A stretch of DNA of 64,000 bases from Dromiciops gliroides (GCF_019393635.1 NC_057861.1:546998711-547062710); one strand, 5' to 3'. Shown: positions 1 to 9,479, numbered from the stretch's first letter. Notes: a model not told the origin generated them from the letters alone. Numbers and translations: made by a program.

Positions 1-325
1 ATATCAAAAAATACTCATTACCTGCAGTAGTTTGGGAGAATCAAAACACTCATTTTCTCTAAACTTATGCCCATCCATTTTACAGGGAGAGAGGGAGGCA
101 ATTCCAGCCCCTCTGGAACAGCATTTATGGGTTTCATCAATATATTTCAAGCACCAAAGTGGTTTATGAAGAAATTAGTTTGGAAAAGCTGATTAAGATG
201 TTAGTGACTTTGCACTAGGTATGATTTAAAAGAGCTATTGGGTGAGACCAGTCTTGAATCCAAAATAAATCAACAGACTAAATTGCTAATGGTGGGATTT
301 CAGACACTGTGACATCTGGCTGAGA
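1..325. other. Upstream flank, nothing recognised
   Basis: Moderately AT-rich sequence with no open frame, repeat family or RNA gene that I can support. Confidence 0.5.
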
Positions 326-326
326 T

Positions 327-395
<69 letters not shown>

Positions 396-429
396 GATGG
401 ATGATAGATGATAAATGCATGGATGGATG

Positions 430-524
<95 letters not shown>

Positions 525-582
525 GATGGATATATGATAGATATAGATGGATGGATGGATGGATGGATGGATGGATAGATAT
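326..582. repeat. (GATA)n / (GGAT)n compound microsatellite
   Basis: Long runs of GATA, interrupted near 395-425 by ATGG units and closing in GGAT units at 547-576. The open frames here, poly-YLSI on the minus strand and MDGW on the plus strand, are by-products of the repeat. Confidence 0.97.
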
Positions 583-1250
583 GGGGAGGGGAGGATTGAA
601 AGTGACACTCTAGGCACCCTCGGCCTTTTGCTACAATTTTTGCTGTGGTCAGCTTCTGTGTTGCCACCTTTCAAATGTCTCCCATCCCTCTCTTTTATCT
701 TTTCCCATGCTACCTATGGCTCCTCTGAGGCACACCCGGCCCAGGCTACTTTGTAACTTCGAATCCCTCGCTCTGAGGTGGCTCAGGCTGAAGGGCGGGC
801 CGCTCCTTTCTGAAGCAGTGTAGCATTATGCCGCGGGGTGGCGCTGTTGGACCTCTTTGCGCCCAACCTGTTGCGCCCTGGGCATACCAACTCTTTGGGA
901 CTTGGGGAGCGCCAGACACTTTGGGGCGCTCGCGTTGCCTACACCCTTTCCTTTTCTCTTCCGACTCTTGGTCCCTCACTTCACTCGTGCTCCGAGGCTC
1001 TCATCTCCGTGCTTTCTCCAGAACACCTTGCGCATTTAGTGCCTCGCAGTCCCTTTGTCAACTCTCTTGGGTCCTCCAGATGCTAAGGGGTTTCAGATGA
1101 GGACAGAGGAGACAAAACTTTTTATCTCCTAGCCAGGGAAAGGGGGTGGGGGTGGGGACCAAGCGAATTCATCATTTTGGGTCACAACCCTAAGTGTCAC
1201 TTAGACAATTCCTAAGCAGCAACTTCTTGGCTGGGTTCTTGTTACGCTCC
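583..1250. other. Promoter-distal flank, no gene seen
   Basis: GC content rises towards the CpG island, with CpG-containing patches around 800-1030. Several short frames exist but none resembles a protein family. Nothing else was identified. Confidence 0.4.
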
Positions 1251-1600
1251 GAGACAGGTGCAGGCTCCTAGGACAGAGTGAACCTGCCCTGCGCATCCCC
1301 CTCTCCCCCCGCCCCCCCTCCCCCCATCCCCACCCCCATCCTGGGCTATTCCCTCTCCATCCCCTTTGCCTATCTCCAGCCCGAAGCTCTGCTCCTTCTT
1401 TCTTCAGATAAGACGGGCTGCCGATCCTTGAGCCTGGGTCCTTGCTCGGTCCCCAGGCGCAGGGGCCTGTGCGTGGCTGTCTGGGAGCATCGCGGAGCCG
1501 GTGTAAGGCGGGAGCCAGAAGCTAGAAGGAGGCTGATGCTCTTGGCGCCGCTGGCGGCCGAGACCAGAGCGCAGCGAAAGCAAAAAGGCAGAAGCGCCCG

Positions 1601-1720
1601 GGGGGGCGGGGGAAAGAGAGGAGGGAGTAGGGTGCTGCTGGGGCGCAGGTCAGGCGGGCCCCCTCCTCTGGCTGTCTCTCCGCCTATAAGGCGCCCACCC
1701 AGGTCTGAGAGCCCGGGGGC
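1601..1720 (+). promoter_or_regulatory. Putative SYT17 core promoter
   Basis: An Sp1-type GC box (GGGGCGGGG, 1603-1611) lies about 75 bp upstream of a TATA-like CTATAAGG (1684-1691). A start site about 30 bp further on, near 1715-1720, would give a 5' UTR of about 200 nt. The TATA element is imperfect, and CpG-island promoters often use dispersed starts, so the exact start site is inference. Confidence 0.35.
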
Positions 1721-1726
1721 AGGACC

Positions 1727-1780
1727 ATGAAGAGGAAGAGACGGGGCGGCCAGCTGAGCGGAGGGCATGGGCGCCACTGA
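1727..1780 (+). CDS. Upstream ORF 1 in the SYT17 leader (17 codons)
   Basis: ATG in a good context (A at -3) followed by a very basic 17-codon frame ending in TGA at 1780. It ends before the main ATG and does not overlap it. It matters only if transcription starts upstream of 1727. It would then be expected to reduce initiation at 1918, as uORFs usually do. Confidence 0.3.
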   Translation: MKRKRRGGQLSGGHGRH

Positions 1781-1880
1781 TCAGCCAAGCAAGTCACGTC
1801 TGGGGCGATTGGGTTGGGTTTTTTCCTCCCCCCTTTCCCTTTCTTCACCTCCCTTGTTGTCGAGGGCAAAGTGGATGTAG
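1767..1880 (+). CDS. Upstream ORF 2 in the SYT17 leader (37 codons)
   Basis: Begins at an ATG overlapping uORF 1 in another frame and runs to TAG at 1878-1880, 37 nt before the main start. A further ATG-TAG minimal frame sits at its 3' end (1875-1880). The peptide resembles nothing I recognise; any role would be translational control. Confidence 0.3.
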   Translation: MGATDQPSKSRLGRLGWVFSSPLSLSSPPLLSRAKWM

Positions 1881-1887
1881 CAGCGCC

Positions 1888-1905
1888 ATGCCCGGGCTGG
1901 AGTGA
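1888..1905 (+). CDS. Upstream ORF 3 in the SYT17 leader (5 codons)
   Basis: A five-codon ATG...TGA frame ending 12 nt before the main ATG. Such closeness makes efficient re-initiation at 1918 unlikely, so use of this uORF would probably depress SYT17 translation. Confidence 0.3.
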   Translation: MPGLE

Positions 1906-1917
1906 GAGCGAGTGAAA

Positions 1918-1932
1918 ATGGCGTATATCCAG
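1918..1932 (+). CDS. SYT17: SYT17 exon 1 coding part
   Basis: Encodes MAYIQ, the start of the SYT17 protein. The ATG has a strong Kozak context (A at -3, G at +4). The exon ends CAG and is followed by the donor GTAGGG at 1933, leaving phase 0. Only five residues are coded here. The 5' UTR portion probably begins near 1715, but the cap site cannot be read from sequence. I chose this ATG because it gives the known family N-terminus and joins in frame to the microexon at 5346. Confidence 0.92.
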
Positions 1933-1960
1933 GTAGGGCTGTGGCAGGAGGGACGTGTCC

Positions 1961-1989
1961 GGGCCGGGGCCGGGGCCGGGGCCGGGGCC
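1961..1989 (+). repeat. GGGGCC hexanucleotide repeat in intron 1
   Basis: GGGCC followed by four perfect GGGGCC units, beginning 28 nt after the exon 1 donor. Runs of four G on the sense strand could form a G-quadruplex in the pre-mRNA. Confidence 0.95.
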
Positions 1990-2299
1990 AGGGTGGGGAT
2001 GGCGCTGGCGGCAGCGGAGGAAGCGTGGGGACGACGCGGTGAGGACCGGGACCAGGACCACTAGCCCGGAGCTGGCGGCCGGCTGCGCCTCGCTAGGCTC
2101 GTCCGTCTGCTGTGGGGCTGGCGCTCAGCCCCACGCGCAAGAAACTTGCCAAAAGAACGGAGGAGGAGGGAAAGAGAGAGAGGCAGTGGCGGTTTGGGGA
2201 GAAAAGGTGCCAAGGAGGCAACCTGTTTGCGCGGGCTCTGGAGCTGCCCAGGAGCGCTGTAATTGAGACCAGCGGCCGCTACTGAGGCTGGGGCCAAGT

Positions 2300-3119
2300 G
2301 GACGTGAAAGGGCAGTGGGAGCGCAGGACTAGGTGGGGGGGGGGTGCGGAATACTGTAGGGGTGAGAAGGAGAGTTCAGGGTGAGAGGCCCTGGGGACTA
2401 CAAGGAGACTCTGGGTTTGTCCAGTCTGGGTGAGACTGGCCTGGGGTGGGGCGTGGTGGCATATGGGCGGGGCAGGAAAGCTCCCAGCACCCACAGGACC
2501 ACTCGTGGATCTGTCGTGCCTTGTCTTTAGCCTCCAGCAGCAGGAGCAGCTGCGAGTTCTGGGCTCCAGCTGTGGAGCAGCGGGGAAGGGGCATCCTTTC
2601 CCCGAGGCCGCAATCGGAGCCTGGGGTTGGGGGAAGGGGAGGAAGGGGTGGGGCCCTAAGGAGAGCGGCCCGGGCCAGGCCGGTGGGTCCGCCAGCTGCA
2701 GTTACCGTGGTTACGGCTCTGGCTAATTGGCCGCCGGAGCGGAGACTGTTGCAGCTGTTCGGGCGAGAGGGACAAGGACGTCTCCTTTCCCCCTAGGCTT
2801 GACTGCTAAGGAAGGAGGACTGGAGGGAGAAAATGACTTAATGGTTGGGCTTGAAATGTAGGTTGGGTTGGAAGGACAGTGCACTGAGTGGTAGCAGTAA
2901 TCAAGGAGAGAAGGAAGTATCAGGGAAGTGTTAAGAAAGGTTAAGTGAAGTAAGAAGGTTAGATGGCCTTTGACTGAGGGCCCTTTAAAGGACCCATGCT
3001 TGTTTCTGAGGCCTTTACCCCCGGGGCACTGCCCTGCCCAATTGGGGTTTCAAGTAAGTCTCAAGGTCATGAGGGTCCCTAAAGCTTCCTGGCATTCTGA
3101 GGAATGCAAAGACTGGTAG
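2300..3119 (+). other. Intron 1, GC-rich then ordinary
   Basis: The 3' shoulder of the CpG island, with G-rich runs near 2330-2345 and 2620-2660, passes into ordinary intron sequence after about 2800. No gene or repeat was identified. Confidence 0.5.
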
Positions 3120-3240
3120 AATGTCACAGTGGAGACCTCTAATAGCAGACAGAGACCCAGAGAGGGTGAGCCACTTTCCCAAGGTCACAGAGTCAGTTAT
3201 TCGGAACTGACACTCTAACAGTTTTCTTGATTCCTAGTCT
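3120..3240 (-). repeat. MIR-type SINE fragment
   Basis: Contains the reverse form of the MIR/CORE-SINE body: a CCCAGAGAGGGTGAGCCACTT-like block followed by an AAGGTCACAGAGTCAGT-like block. Strongly decayed, hence old. Confidence 0.6.
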
Positions 3241-3244
3241 AGTT

Positions 3245-4030
3245 CTCTTTTTTCTACATCTCGAAATCGGGCATTTTAAAGTTCACATAAAAACTCCACA
3301 TTGATCGGTGTCCAGTTCTCCTCTCCCTAGCCACAAACCCACTGGGGTTCAACCTTAGATTTTTCCTGTTGAGGTACATCATTGACATTTGACTTTATTT
3401 CACAGATTTCATATCTGTGGCCAGCTTCTTTTTCTTCCCCACAGTCAGTCCATCCTTCTTCCCATTTAAAATGTCTCAAGTCCTATTTTAGCTTCAGTCT
3501 CCTCATCTCCACTATCATCATTAACAACAACAAACATTTATGAATTGCCTAGTCTTTGGAGGGTCCCAGGCCTCTGCTTTTTCCTTTAAAATGTCTGGTT
3601 CACCTTCAGAACATTCTTTATCCTCTTCCTTTTCCATAGGAAAAGGGCAGCTTCCTGGCTCAGCATTTTCTGGCTTTGAATGAATCTTCTTTCTTTGACC
3701 ACACATAGATGTGACCTGTAGGTTCTTAGAGAAACCCATAGCAAATATATTTGAAGTTTGGCTGGATCCTGTCCTCATCATACATTTCATTCATCCTCTT
3801 TGCCCTCCCTTATAACAAAACATCCATTTTGTACATGGTGTGGGGGTGGCAGCTAGGAGAAGGTGTTTCATTGTGAGGAATCTGGGAAACCCAACTTCTG
3901 TTCACAGATGTGTATTCCCCATAGGTTTATATGTGTCTTTTTGTCTCATTATTTCCCTGAAGATTATAGCATCAATAGGGAAGTTTTTCCTTGATAGCTA
4001 AAAATAAGGGGTAGGACATATTAGCTTACT
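3245..4030 (+). other. Intron 1 segment without recognised content
   Basis: No coding exon, RNA gene or repeat family recognised. A minus-strand open frame at 3521-3790 has no family resemblance and was not accepted as a gene. Confidence 0.4.
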
Positions 4031-4034
4031 TTTT

Positions 4035-4503
4035 GTATAGTGCTTATGCTTTTCAAAGCTCTTTCACATACATTGTCTCATCTGCTTCTCACAACAACCT
4101 CATGAGGTATAGAAAGAAAGTATCCCCACCTAAATATTCCCCAGCCTCATCCCTATTTCTTAGGTACAGAAGCAGAGCCTCTCTCCTTGCGCTAATATTA
4201 CCACCTTTCAATCGCTGATGTCAATCATTGATGAGAAATAATGACATTCAGAAGTCTGGCCCTGCCACCCTGCTGCCCATCTCTTACCCAGAGAAATGTC
4301 TGTTAAAATTTCCTCAGAGTCCTATTTCAGTTTATGGGAATACACCTAAATTTGGAAGGTATTTCGACCTTTTGTTTTATGGATGAAGAAACTTGAGGCC
4401 CAAAGAAAGGAAGTGACTTAGCCAAGATCACACCAGCAGCAGGTTGCAGAGACAGGATTTAAATGCATATATCTTGATGCTAGACCCCTTTCTATGCTGC
4501 CAT
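4035..4503 (-). repeat. MIR-type SINE split by a ~207-bp insertion
   Basis: 4035-4130 matches the MIR region reading CTCATCTGCTTCTCACAACA. 4374-4503 continues with the reverse GAAGAAACTTGAGGC and CACCAGCAGC blocks. Between them, sequence 4136-4342 is bracketed by the direct repeat CACCTAAAT (4127-4135 and 4343-4351), as if it had inserted into the MIR. The insertion carries one arm of the inverted repeat described at 4192. Confidence 0.55.
4192..4277 (+). repeat. Inverted repeat arm A, intron 1
   Basis: The reverse complement of 4192-4251 matches 5957-6016 at 55 of 60 positions. With one 7-8 nt gap the match extends to 4277 and 5938. Arm A lies upstream and arm B downstream of microexon 2. 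In the sense RNA two of the five differences become G-U pairs, so 57 of 60 positions could pair. Confidence 0.85.
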
Positions 4504-5141
4504 GCAGCTTCAGAGGTGGTTTGGTCTTCCTCCGAAGACCTCTGACGAACTCAATGTTCAGCTTGGGAGCCAGGCTGGACTGGTTCTGGGAAACCAGGCC
4601 TGTTACAGATCTTATTCATTCTTCCCTTTCCTGCCAAACTTGCCCCAATTAAGCATTCCCATTCTGCTGCTTATTTCCTCCCCTATCTAATGGGCACAGT
4701 TAGAGAGCCAACAGGGTAGGGGAGGAAGAGGCTAAGGGACATTGCTTTGGGTATCTCTGAGGCAGAGGATGGTGGAGAGGAAGGAAGAATCTAGCATGAG
4801 TTTGACCTTTCTAGAAGCTGGTTTCCTTTTGAGCTATTTATTTTGCTAGAGTACCAGAAAGACTAAACTTCCTGCCATCTCCACCTTAGAAGCCAAAGTT
4901 GGAAGGATAGACCTCTGGGAGGATGGGGGAGACCAAATGGCCTCCAGGATGTGTTTGCCTGCTACGTGAGCTAATGATACATTTTGGTTGGCTTCTTGGA
5001 TATTTCTGTATAGGAAGGTTTGCTATTTTCCCCAAAGTGTGGCTGCATTGGATAGCTCAACTATCTATCCACCCGCTCTGATTCATACACCATACGGTGC
5101 AAATCCAATTGAAAGGCTAAAGTTTCCCATTTATTTATTAG

Positions 5142-5221
5142 ATGTGGTTTGTCATGAGGGGAGCAGCAGCCCTGGATATAGCAACCCCTTGTTAGGAAGT
5201 TCCAGTCTGTCCCCCGAGATG
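5142..5221 (+). other. Possible cryptic exon in intron 1
   Basis: A TTTATTTATTAG acceptor-like sequence ends at 5141 and a strong donor GTAAGT begins at 5222, defining an 80-nt segment 124 nt upstream of the microexon. Spliced to exon 1 it would hit a TAG in the incoming frame, and its length is not a multiple of three. At best it is a poison exon or an alternative 5' exon. No homology supports it. Confidence 0.15.
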
Positions 5222-5345
5222 GTAAGTAGAAAGGTGTGGGGATTTTGGAGTTGTTTGAGCATTGCTAAACTGGTCTTGTCTCTTTCCTTTTCTTCCCCGA
5301 CCCCACCCCCATCCCTTGCTTCATAATGGATACCTAAAAGGACAG

Positions 5346-5363
5346 TTGGAGCCATTAAATGAG
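5346..5363 (+). CDS. SYT17: SYT17 exon 2, 18-nt microexon
   Basis: Encodes LEPLNE, exactly the six residues needed between MAYIQ (exon 1) and GFLS (exon 3) in SYT17. The donor GTGAGT follows at 5364. The acceptor is AG at 5344-5345. The 15 nt before it are purine-rich (CCTAAAAGGACAG) and a competing AG sits 5 nt upstream at 5339-5340. The pyrimidine tract lies further back (5279-5320), next to a TTGC motif. The exon is phase 0 at both ends, so skipping it would keep the frame and remove six residues just ahead of the cysteine cluster. Confidence 0.9.
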
Positions 5364-5450
5364 GTGAGTTAATTGGATGATTCATTCTGTCTGGTTTCTA
5401 ATCAAGGAGGGGTTGTCTTTCATTTGGGAGTCTTATCTAGTGTACTAGGT

Positions 5451-5508
<58 letters not shown>
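5451..5508. repeat. (GA)n microsatellite
   Basis: About 58 nt of nearly pure GA repeats, 88 nt downstream of the microexon. On the sense RNA this is a purine-rich tract inside intron 2. Confidence 0.97.
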
Positions 5509-5511
<3 letters not shown>

Positions 5512-5937
5512 ATTAAACAGTCAGACATTGATAACTACGCAATTAGAGATGTTCTTGTACAAGGCAGCTTGAGGGAGAGGACCCCATCCAGAGCAAATAG
5601 TTTACATGAAGGGGTTCTCTCTCCCCCTTGCCATTTAATATGCTTTTTCTTATTCACTGTCATGCCACTGGGATCGGGGTTTTTTTTTTCCTTTTTTAAA
5701 AAGAAGATGAAATAATATGCATTTAGCTTCAGGAACATATTGTCTATTTCCCACAATGTTGTGTAAACCACCCACACATCAAAGAAAGCAATCAAATAAA
5801 CTACAAAAGAAAATACCTGCAATGGCTCTCCCCCCCCCCCACCTCTCTCTATTAATGGCTTCAGTTAGATTCTGTTTGCTGTCATGTTGCCTGCAGTTGG
5901 TAAATAGAAATGGGAAAACATTTTGTTCTAAGTGTTC

Positions 5938-6016
5938 GGCAGCAGGGACAGACCTACTGAATGTCATTATTTCTCATCAGTGATCGACATCAGTGATTGA
6001 CTGGTGGTAATATTAG
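5938..6016 (+). repeat. Inverted repeat arm B, intron 2
   Basis: Partner of 4192-4277. It ends 66 nt before exon 3, ahead of the C/T-rich tract of the exon 3 acceptor. The two arms are about 1.66 kb apart and have the microexon between them. Confidence 0.85.
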
Positions 6017-6082
6017 TGTTTTTTTTTTCTTATCTCCTCCCCCCCCTTTCCCCCTCCCCCATCTCTTCCCACATGTCCTCAG

Positions 6083-6231
6083 GGCTTTCTTTCTAGAATC
6101 TCTGATCTGCTGCTGTGTAGATGGACTTGTCGCCACTGCTGTCAAAAGTGTTACGAGTGTACCTGCTGCCAGTCGAGTGAAGATGAAGTTGAAATCTTGG
6201 GACCTTTCCCTGCCCAGACTCCACCCTGGTT
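6083..6231 (+). CDS. SYT17: SYT17 exon 3, cysteine-rich N-terminal region
   Basis: Codes residues 12-60 and the first two bases of codon 61 (phase 2); begins GFLSRIS and ends PAQTPPW. Residues 23-40 contain eight cysteines in 18 residues, in a pattern including CRHCC and CYECTCC, followed by an acidic SSEDEVEI stretch. SYT17 lacks the transmembrane helix of classical synaptotagmins, and such a cysteine cluster is the expected site of palmitoylation for membrane attachment (inference from the family). The acceptor AG is at 6081-6082, preceded by a long C/T tract with 8-9 T and C runs. The donor GTAAGT is at 6232. Confidence 0.95.
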
Positions 6232-6280
6232 GTAAGTGGAGTTGTCCTGGCTTCCTCTAGTTCACATGGAACAGTGCCTG

Positions 6281-6302
6281 GTGTGTGTGTGTGTGTGTGT
6301 GT
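6281..6302. repeat. (TG)n microsatellite
   Basis: Eleven GT units 50 nt inside intron 3, close to the exon 3 donor. UG repeats are potential binding sites for CELF or TDP-43-type proteins in RNA (general knowledge; use here is unproven). Confidence 0.95.
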
Positions 6303-6499
6303 AATTTTAAGCATTATTGGAAATAGCCCTAGGAATATGTTCCCCCTTGCCTGAAAGGGTCAGGGACCCTCAAAAGGAGGAATAATTGGTGTTCCAGAGG
6401 CTAATGGAAATCTTTGTCATGATGCTTATGTCAGCTTGTTTTCGACCCTTTCGTGTTTGGTGTGTTGGTGAAACTAAGTCTACAAAGCAAGGTAAGTGT

Positions 6500-6665
6500 A
6501 AACAGCATTGGCTTTGGATCAGAGTTTAGATAGATCCTGTCTTGCTACCTGTGTGACCGTGGGCACTTAAACTCTCTGTGCCTCAGTTTCCTCATCTTTA
6601 AATTGGGGTGGGAGTTGGCCTACCTAGATTCTAAGGTTTCTTCTAGCGCTAGACTTGTGATCTGC
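6500..6665 (+). repeat. MIR-type SINE
   Basis: A GTGTGACCGTGGGCACTTAA-like block followed by GCCTCAGTTTCCTCATCTTT, the diagnostic MIR body in plus orientation. Decayed. Confidence 0.7.
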
Positions 6666-7219
6666 AGCCCATTTTAGGGGCATGGACCTCTAAGAAGGTT
6701 TTAATGCTCAAAGTAAAGGAATTTTTGGTCAAGTGAGTTCCGAGCAGCAAAAGAGGACTATCGGCAATCACATTCTGTAATGAGCTTATAGTCCTGATAC
6801 TACTTACACAGGTCAAAACCTCAGGTAGCCCCTGAGATGCTCACCTTTTCTCCAGCCCAAGCCATAACTTTATCAGAAATAGGGTGATGGAGACAAGCAT
6901 CTCCAGCCTGAAACCTACCCTCCAACGCTGTTTATGGTCTCTTCAGTGTCTTTCATTTTATTTCCAATTCGTTCTCCTCCTGCGCCTGCATACAACATAT
7001 CTCCATCTGTCAGCCACTCAGATATTTTTGGAAAGTGGTTTTGAATTTTCTGATCCACGTGTCTATCCACCTCCCCGTGGCTAGACTAGGAATGTGGTCA
7101 GAGGGCTCTGGTGGGCAGGTAGCAAAGCTGAAGGGTTCAGAGAGGCTCTCTTTGACTCTGCCAACCTCCAGATTAGGAAGGGGGGGGCAGGAGGGGAGGG
7201 AGGACCTTTATCATGCAAT
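6666..7219 (+). other. Intron 3 segment without recognised content
   Basis: No exon or repeat recognised. The plus-strand frame at 6884-7084 has no family match. Confidence 0.4.
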
Positions 7220-7475
7220 TGAGAGCCAATATGGTATAGAATGGATTGAAGGTCTTGAAATCAGGAAGAACTGGGTTTAAATCTCACATTAGACACTTAT
7301 TAGCTCTATGTGACTCTGGGAAAGTCACTTAAACACTCTGAGCCTTGATTTCCTCATTTCTAAAATGGAACTAATAACAATAACAACACCTACCTAGTTG
7401 GGTCATTTTGAGGATCTGATAAGGTGATGCAGGTAAAATATTTTGTAAATAAAAATAATGCTATTATGATTATCC
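7220..7475 (+). repeat. MIR-type SINE, nearly full length
   Basis: Runs from a GAGAGCCAATATGG head through AAGTCACTTAAACACTCTGA and TTGATTTCCTCATTTCTAAA to an A/T-rich tail. Confidence 0.75.
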
Positions 7476-7479
7476 TCTC

Positions 7480-8379
7480 TTTAAAAAGAAATCACTTATA
7501 AAGCTCACATTTATATAAAGCTTTTTTGTTTAGAAAGTGTTTTCTTTTCCAACAACTCTCTGAAGTAAACAGTGTAATTATTACATCCATTAATTATGGC
7601 CTGATTTTTGGAGGTCTGTAGCCCAATGTAGGGATAGGAACTGGAAATGTGGTTCAAATAGCATTTGGGAACTCTGAAGAAACTCCCCTTTACCAATGGT
7701 GGTTGCAACTTTTTCTGTATCCTAAAGTCTTAAAGATCTGCTTAGAACAATGAGAGTTTAAGTGACTTGCTCAGGGCAGAACTCAAACTCGTGTCTTCCT
7801 GGTTCTGAGGCTGGTTCTCTAGCTTCTATGTCTTTCCGCCTTTCCATAGCCCACTATAGATTCTTTAAACATCCACCTGTCGCAAGGGAAATGTTAAATG
7901 CCCAGAGCTAGAACTTCTCCAGTTTTTGCATTTTGGGACCCCCCCTGCCCCACACAGAGACATACCTTCCTTTCCTGTCCTTGTTGTGAACAATCAAATT
8001 GAATCTTTTGAGGTAGAAGCAGAAAGATATCTGCCCCCCACACAGATAGAGGCTGAATGTGTGTGTGCATAGCAAGTCTCACTGTTGAAAAACAAACAAA
8101 AAATTGACAACAACCCAGATATTGAATGCTTCAAAGACCTGCTTTTGTGGCTTATGTCCCTGAGACTCTGGTGGAGTTGAGCTGAGGCCAGGGCAGGTCA
8201 CAGGATAAATAAGCATCTGTCTGCCAAGCTTTTTTTATGTAGATAAGACTCTGTGTTCTCCCTCCTCACCTCTACCTCCTGGCTCTTGCCCCTTTCCAAA
8301 AGCATTTTTAAGCACCTATTAAGTGCCATGCACAGTGCCCTTTATAGATGTTATCTTCAAGACAGCTCAAATCCAGCTT
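7480..8379 (+). other. Intron 3 with a MIR remnant
   Basis: 7745-7850 carries a minus-strand MIR remnant (AAGTGACTTGCTCAGGGCAG). The remainder has nothing I can assign. Confidence 0.4.
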
Positions 8380-8555
8380 TTTGTGGGAGGCCTTCCCCTC
8401 TGAGATGACTTTTCATCTACTTTATATGTAACTTGTTTATACTGAGTTATTTACATGTCATCCCCTTCACACCCATTAGAATGTAAGCTCTTTGAAGGCA
8501 GGAATTGTTTTTGCCTTTCTTTTGGAGCTTAATAAATGTTGTTGACTTGAGTCTG
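8380..8555 (+). repeat. L2-clade LINE 3' end
   Basis: ATTAGAATGTAAGCTCTTTG, then AGGCAGGAATTGTTTTTGCC, then a TTAATAAATGTTGTTGACTT end: the characteristic L2 3' terminus. Confidence 0.7.
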
Positions 8556-9149
8556 AACCTTTCCTGGCCAGAGGAGTTTTATTGTTCTCTCTTTAACAAA
8601 CAATTGGTGAACAACCTGTAGTTTGACCATGGTAAGTGATGGGAAGGCACCTGGGCAGGATAGGATAGGATAGGACTTGGACTCTCTCTGAGCAGTGGTC
8701 AACACTTATGGTATTTTGGGGGCCCAAATAAAAGTGTGATGATTTTAAAAAATGCTCCTGAAAAGGTATGAGTTGTTTTTTCCAGTTTGTGCATCCCCAG
8801 ATTTATTTACTGAGTAGGCAGTTGTATGTATTTAAACAAGCAGGGAGTGGAAATGTCAAGTGTGCAGGCCTGGCTGTGCTGTTTCTCATACAGTGAGAGC
8901 TCCGCAATGGGGAGCTGTGATAACAGCAGTGGGCACAAGGTACCAGTTTGTACGTGGCACATGGGGGAATGACACATGCATGCGAACTAAACATACAGTT
9001 CGTGTCACATGCTCAAGACATATGGTGAAACCTCCCCCATCTCAGGAAAGACTGCCGCTTCATTTATTTATGTTTCATATTCAACAAATGACATCTAATG
9101 GGCAAGGTCCTGTGTTAGGCCCCCTGGGGGAATATGTGAATGAATAAGG
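8556..9149 (+). other. Intron 3 segment without recognised content
   Basis: Only a short GATAG triplication (8661-8677) stands out. Both strands have small open frames without family resemblance. Confidence 0.4.
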
Positions 9150-9320
9150 CATTATGCCATGGTGATAGAATGCTGGACTTAGAATGAGGAAGACCTGGGT
9201 TCTGATCCTGTTTCAGTGTGACCGCGAGCAAGCCACTCTCTAACCTCAGTTTCCTAATCTGTAAAATACAGAGGGTGGATCTGATGACCTTTAAGGTTCC
9301 CTCTAACTTTATGGTTTATG
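9150..9320 (+). repeat. MIR-type SINE
   Basis: GGAAGACCTGGGTTCTGATC, GTGACCGCGAGCAAGCCACT and CCTCAGTTTCCTAATCTGTA in plus orientation. Confidence 0.7.
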
Positions 9321-9479
9321 AGAAGACATGGTCCCTGCTTTTTAGGAACTCATTGTCCAGTAGGAGAAATAAGACAATTACCCAAATAAGCCAATTTATG
9401 GCTGGGTTAATTCAGAGGAGTATGGGATTATATTTTTGGGAATTAATTGGGGGAAGTAGTGAAGGCTTTGTGAAATTCA

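Larger units (their letters stand above)
1250..2800 (+). promoter_or_regulatory. CpG island covering the SYT17 promoter and exon 1
   Basis: Dense GC and frequent CpG extend from about 1250 to about 2800, against AT-rich flanks. The start codon at 1918 lies inside. This is the expected setting for a broadly active mammalian promoter. The island edges were judged by eye, not computed. Confidence 0.8.

Noticed and set aside
300..674. Poly-YLSI and IHPS-type open frames
   Set aside because: Translation of the GATA/GGAT microsatellite.
1278..1777. Open frames of 135-150 codons on both strands in the CpG island
   Set aside because: They lack convincing starts, are rich in P/G/R/S as expected of random GC-rich DNA, overlap each other in antisense, and resemble no family.
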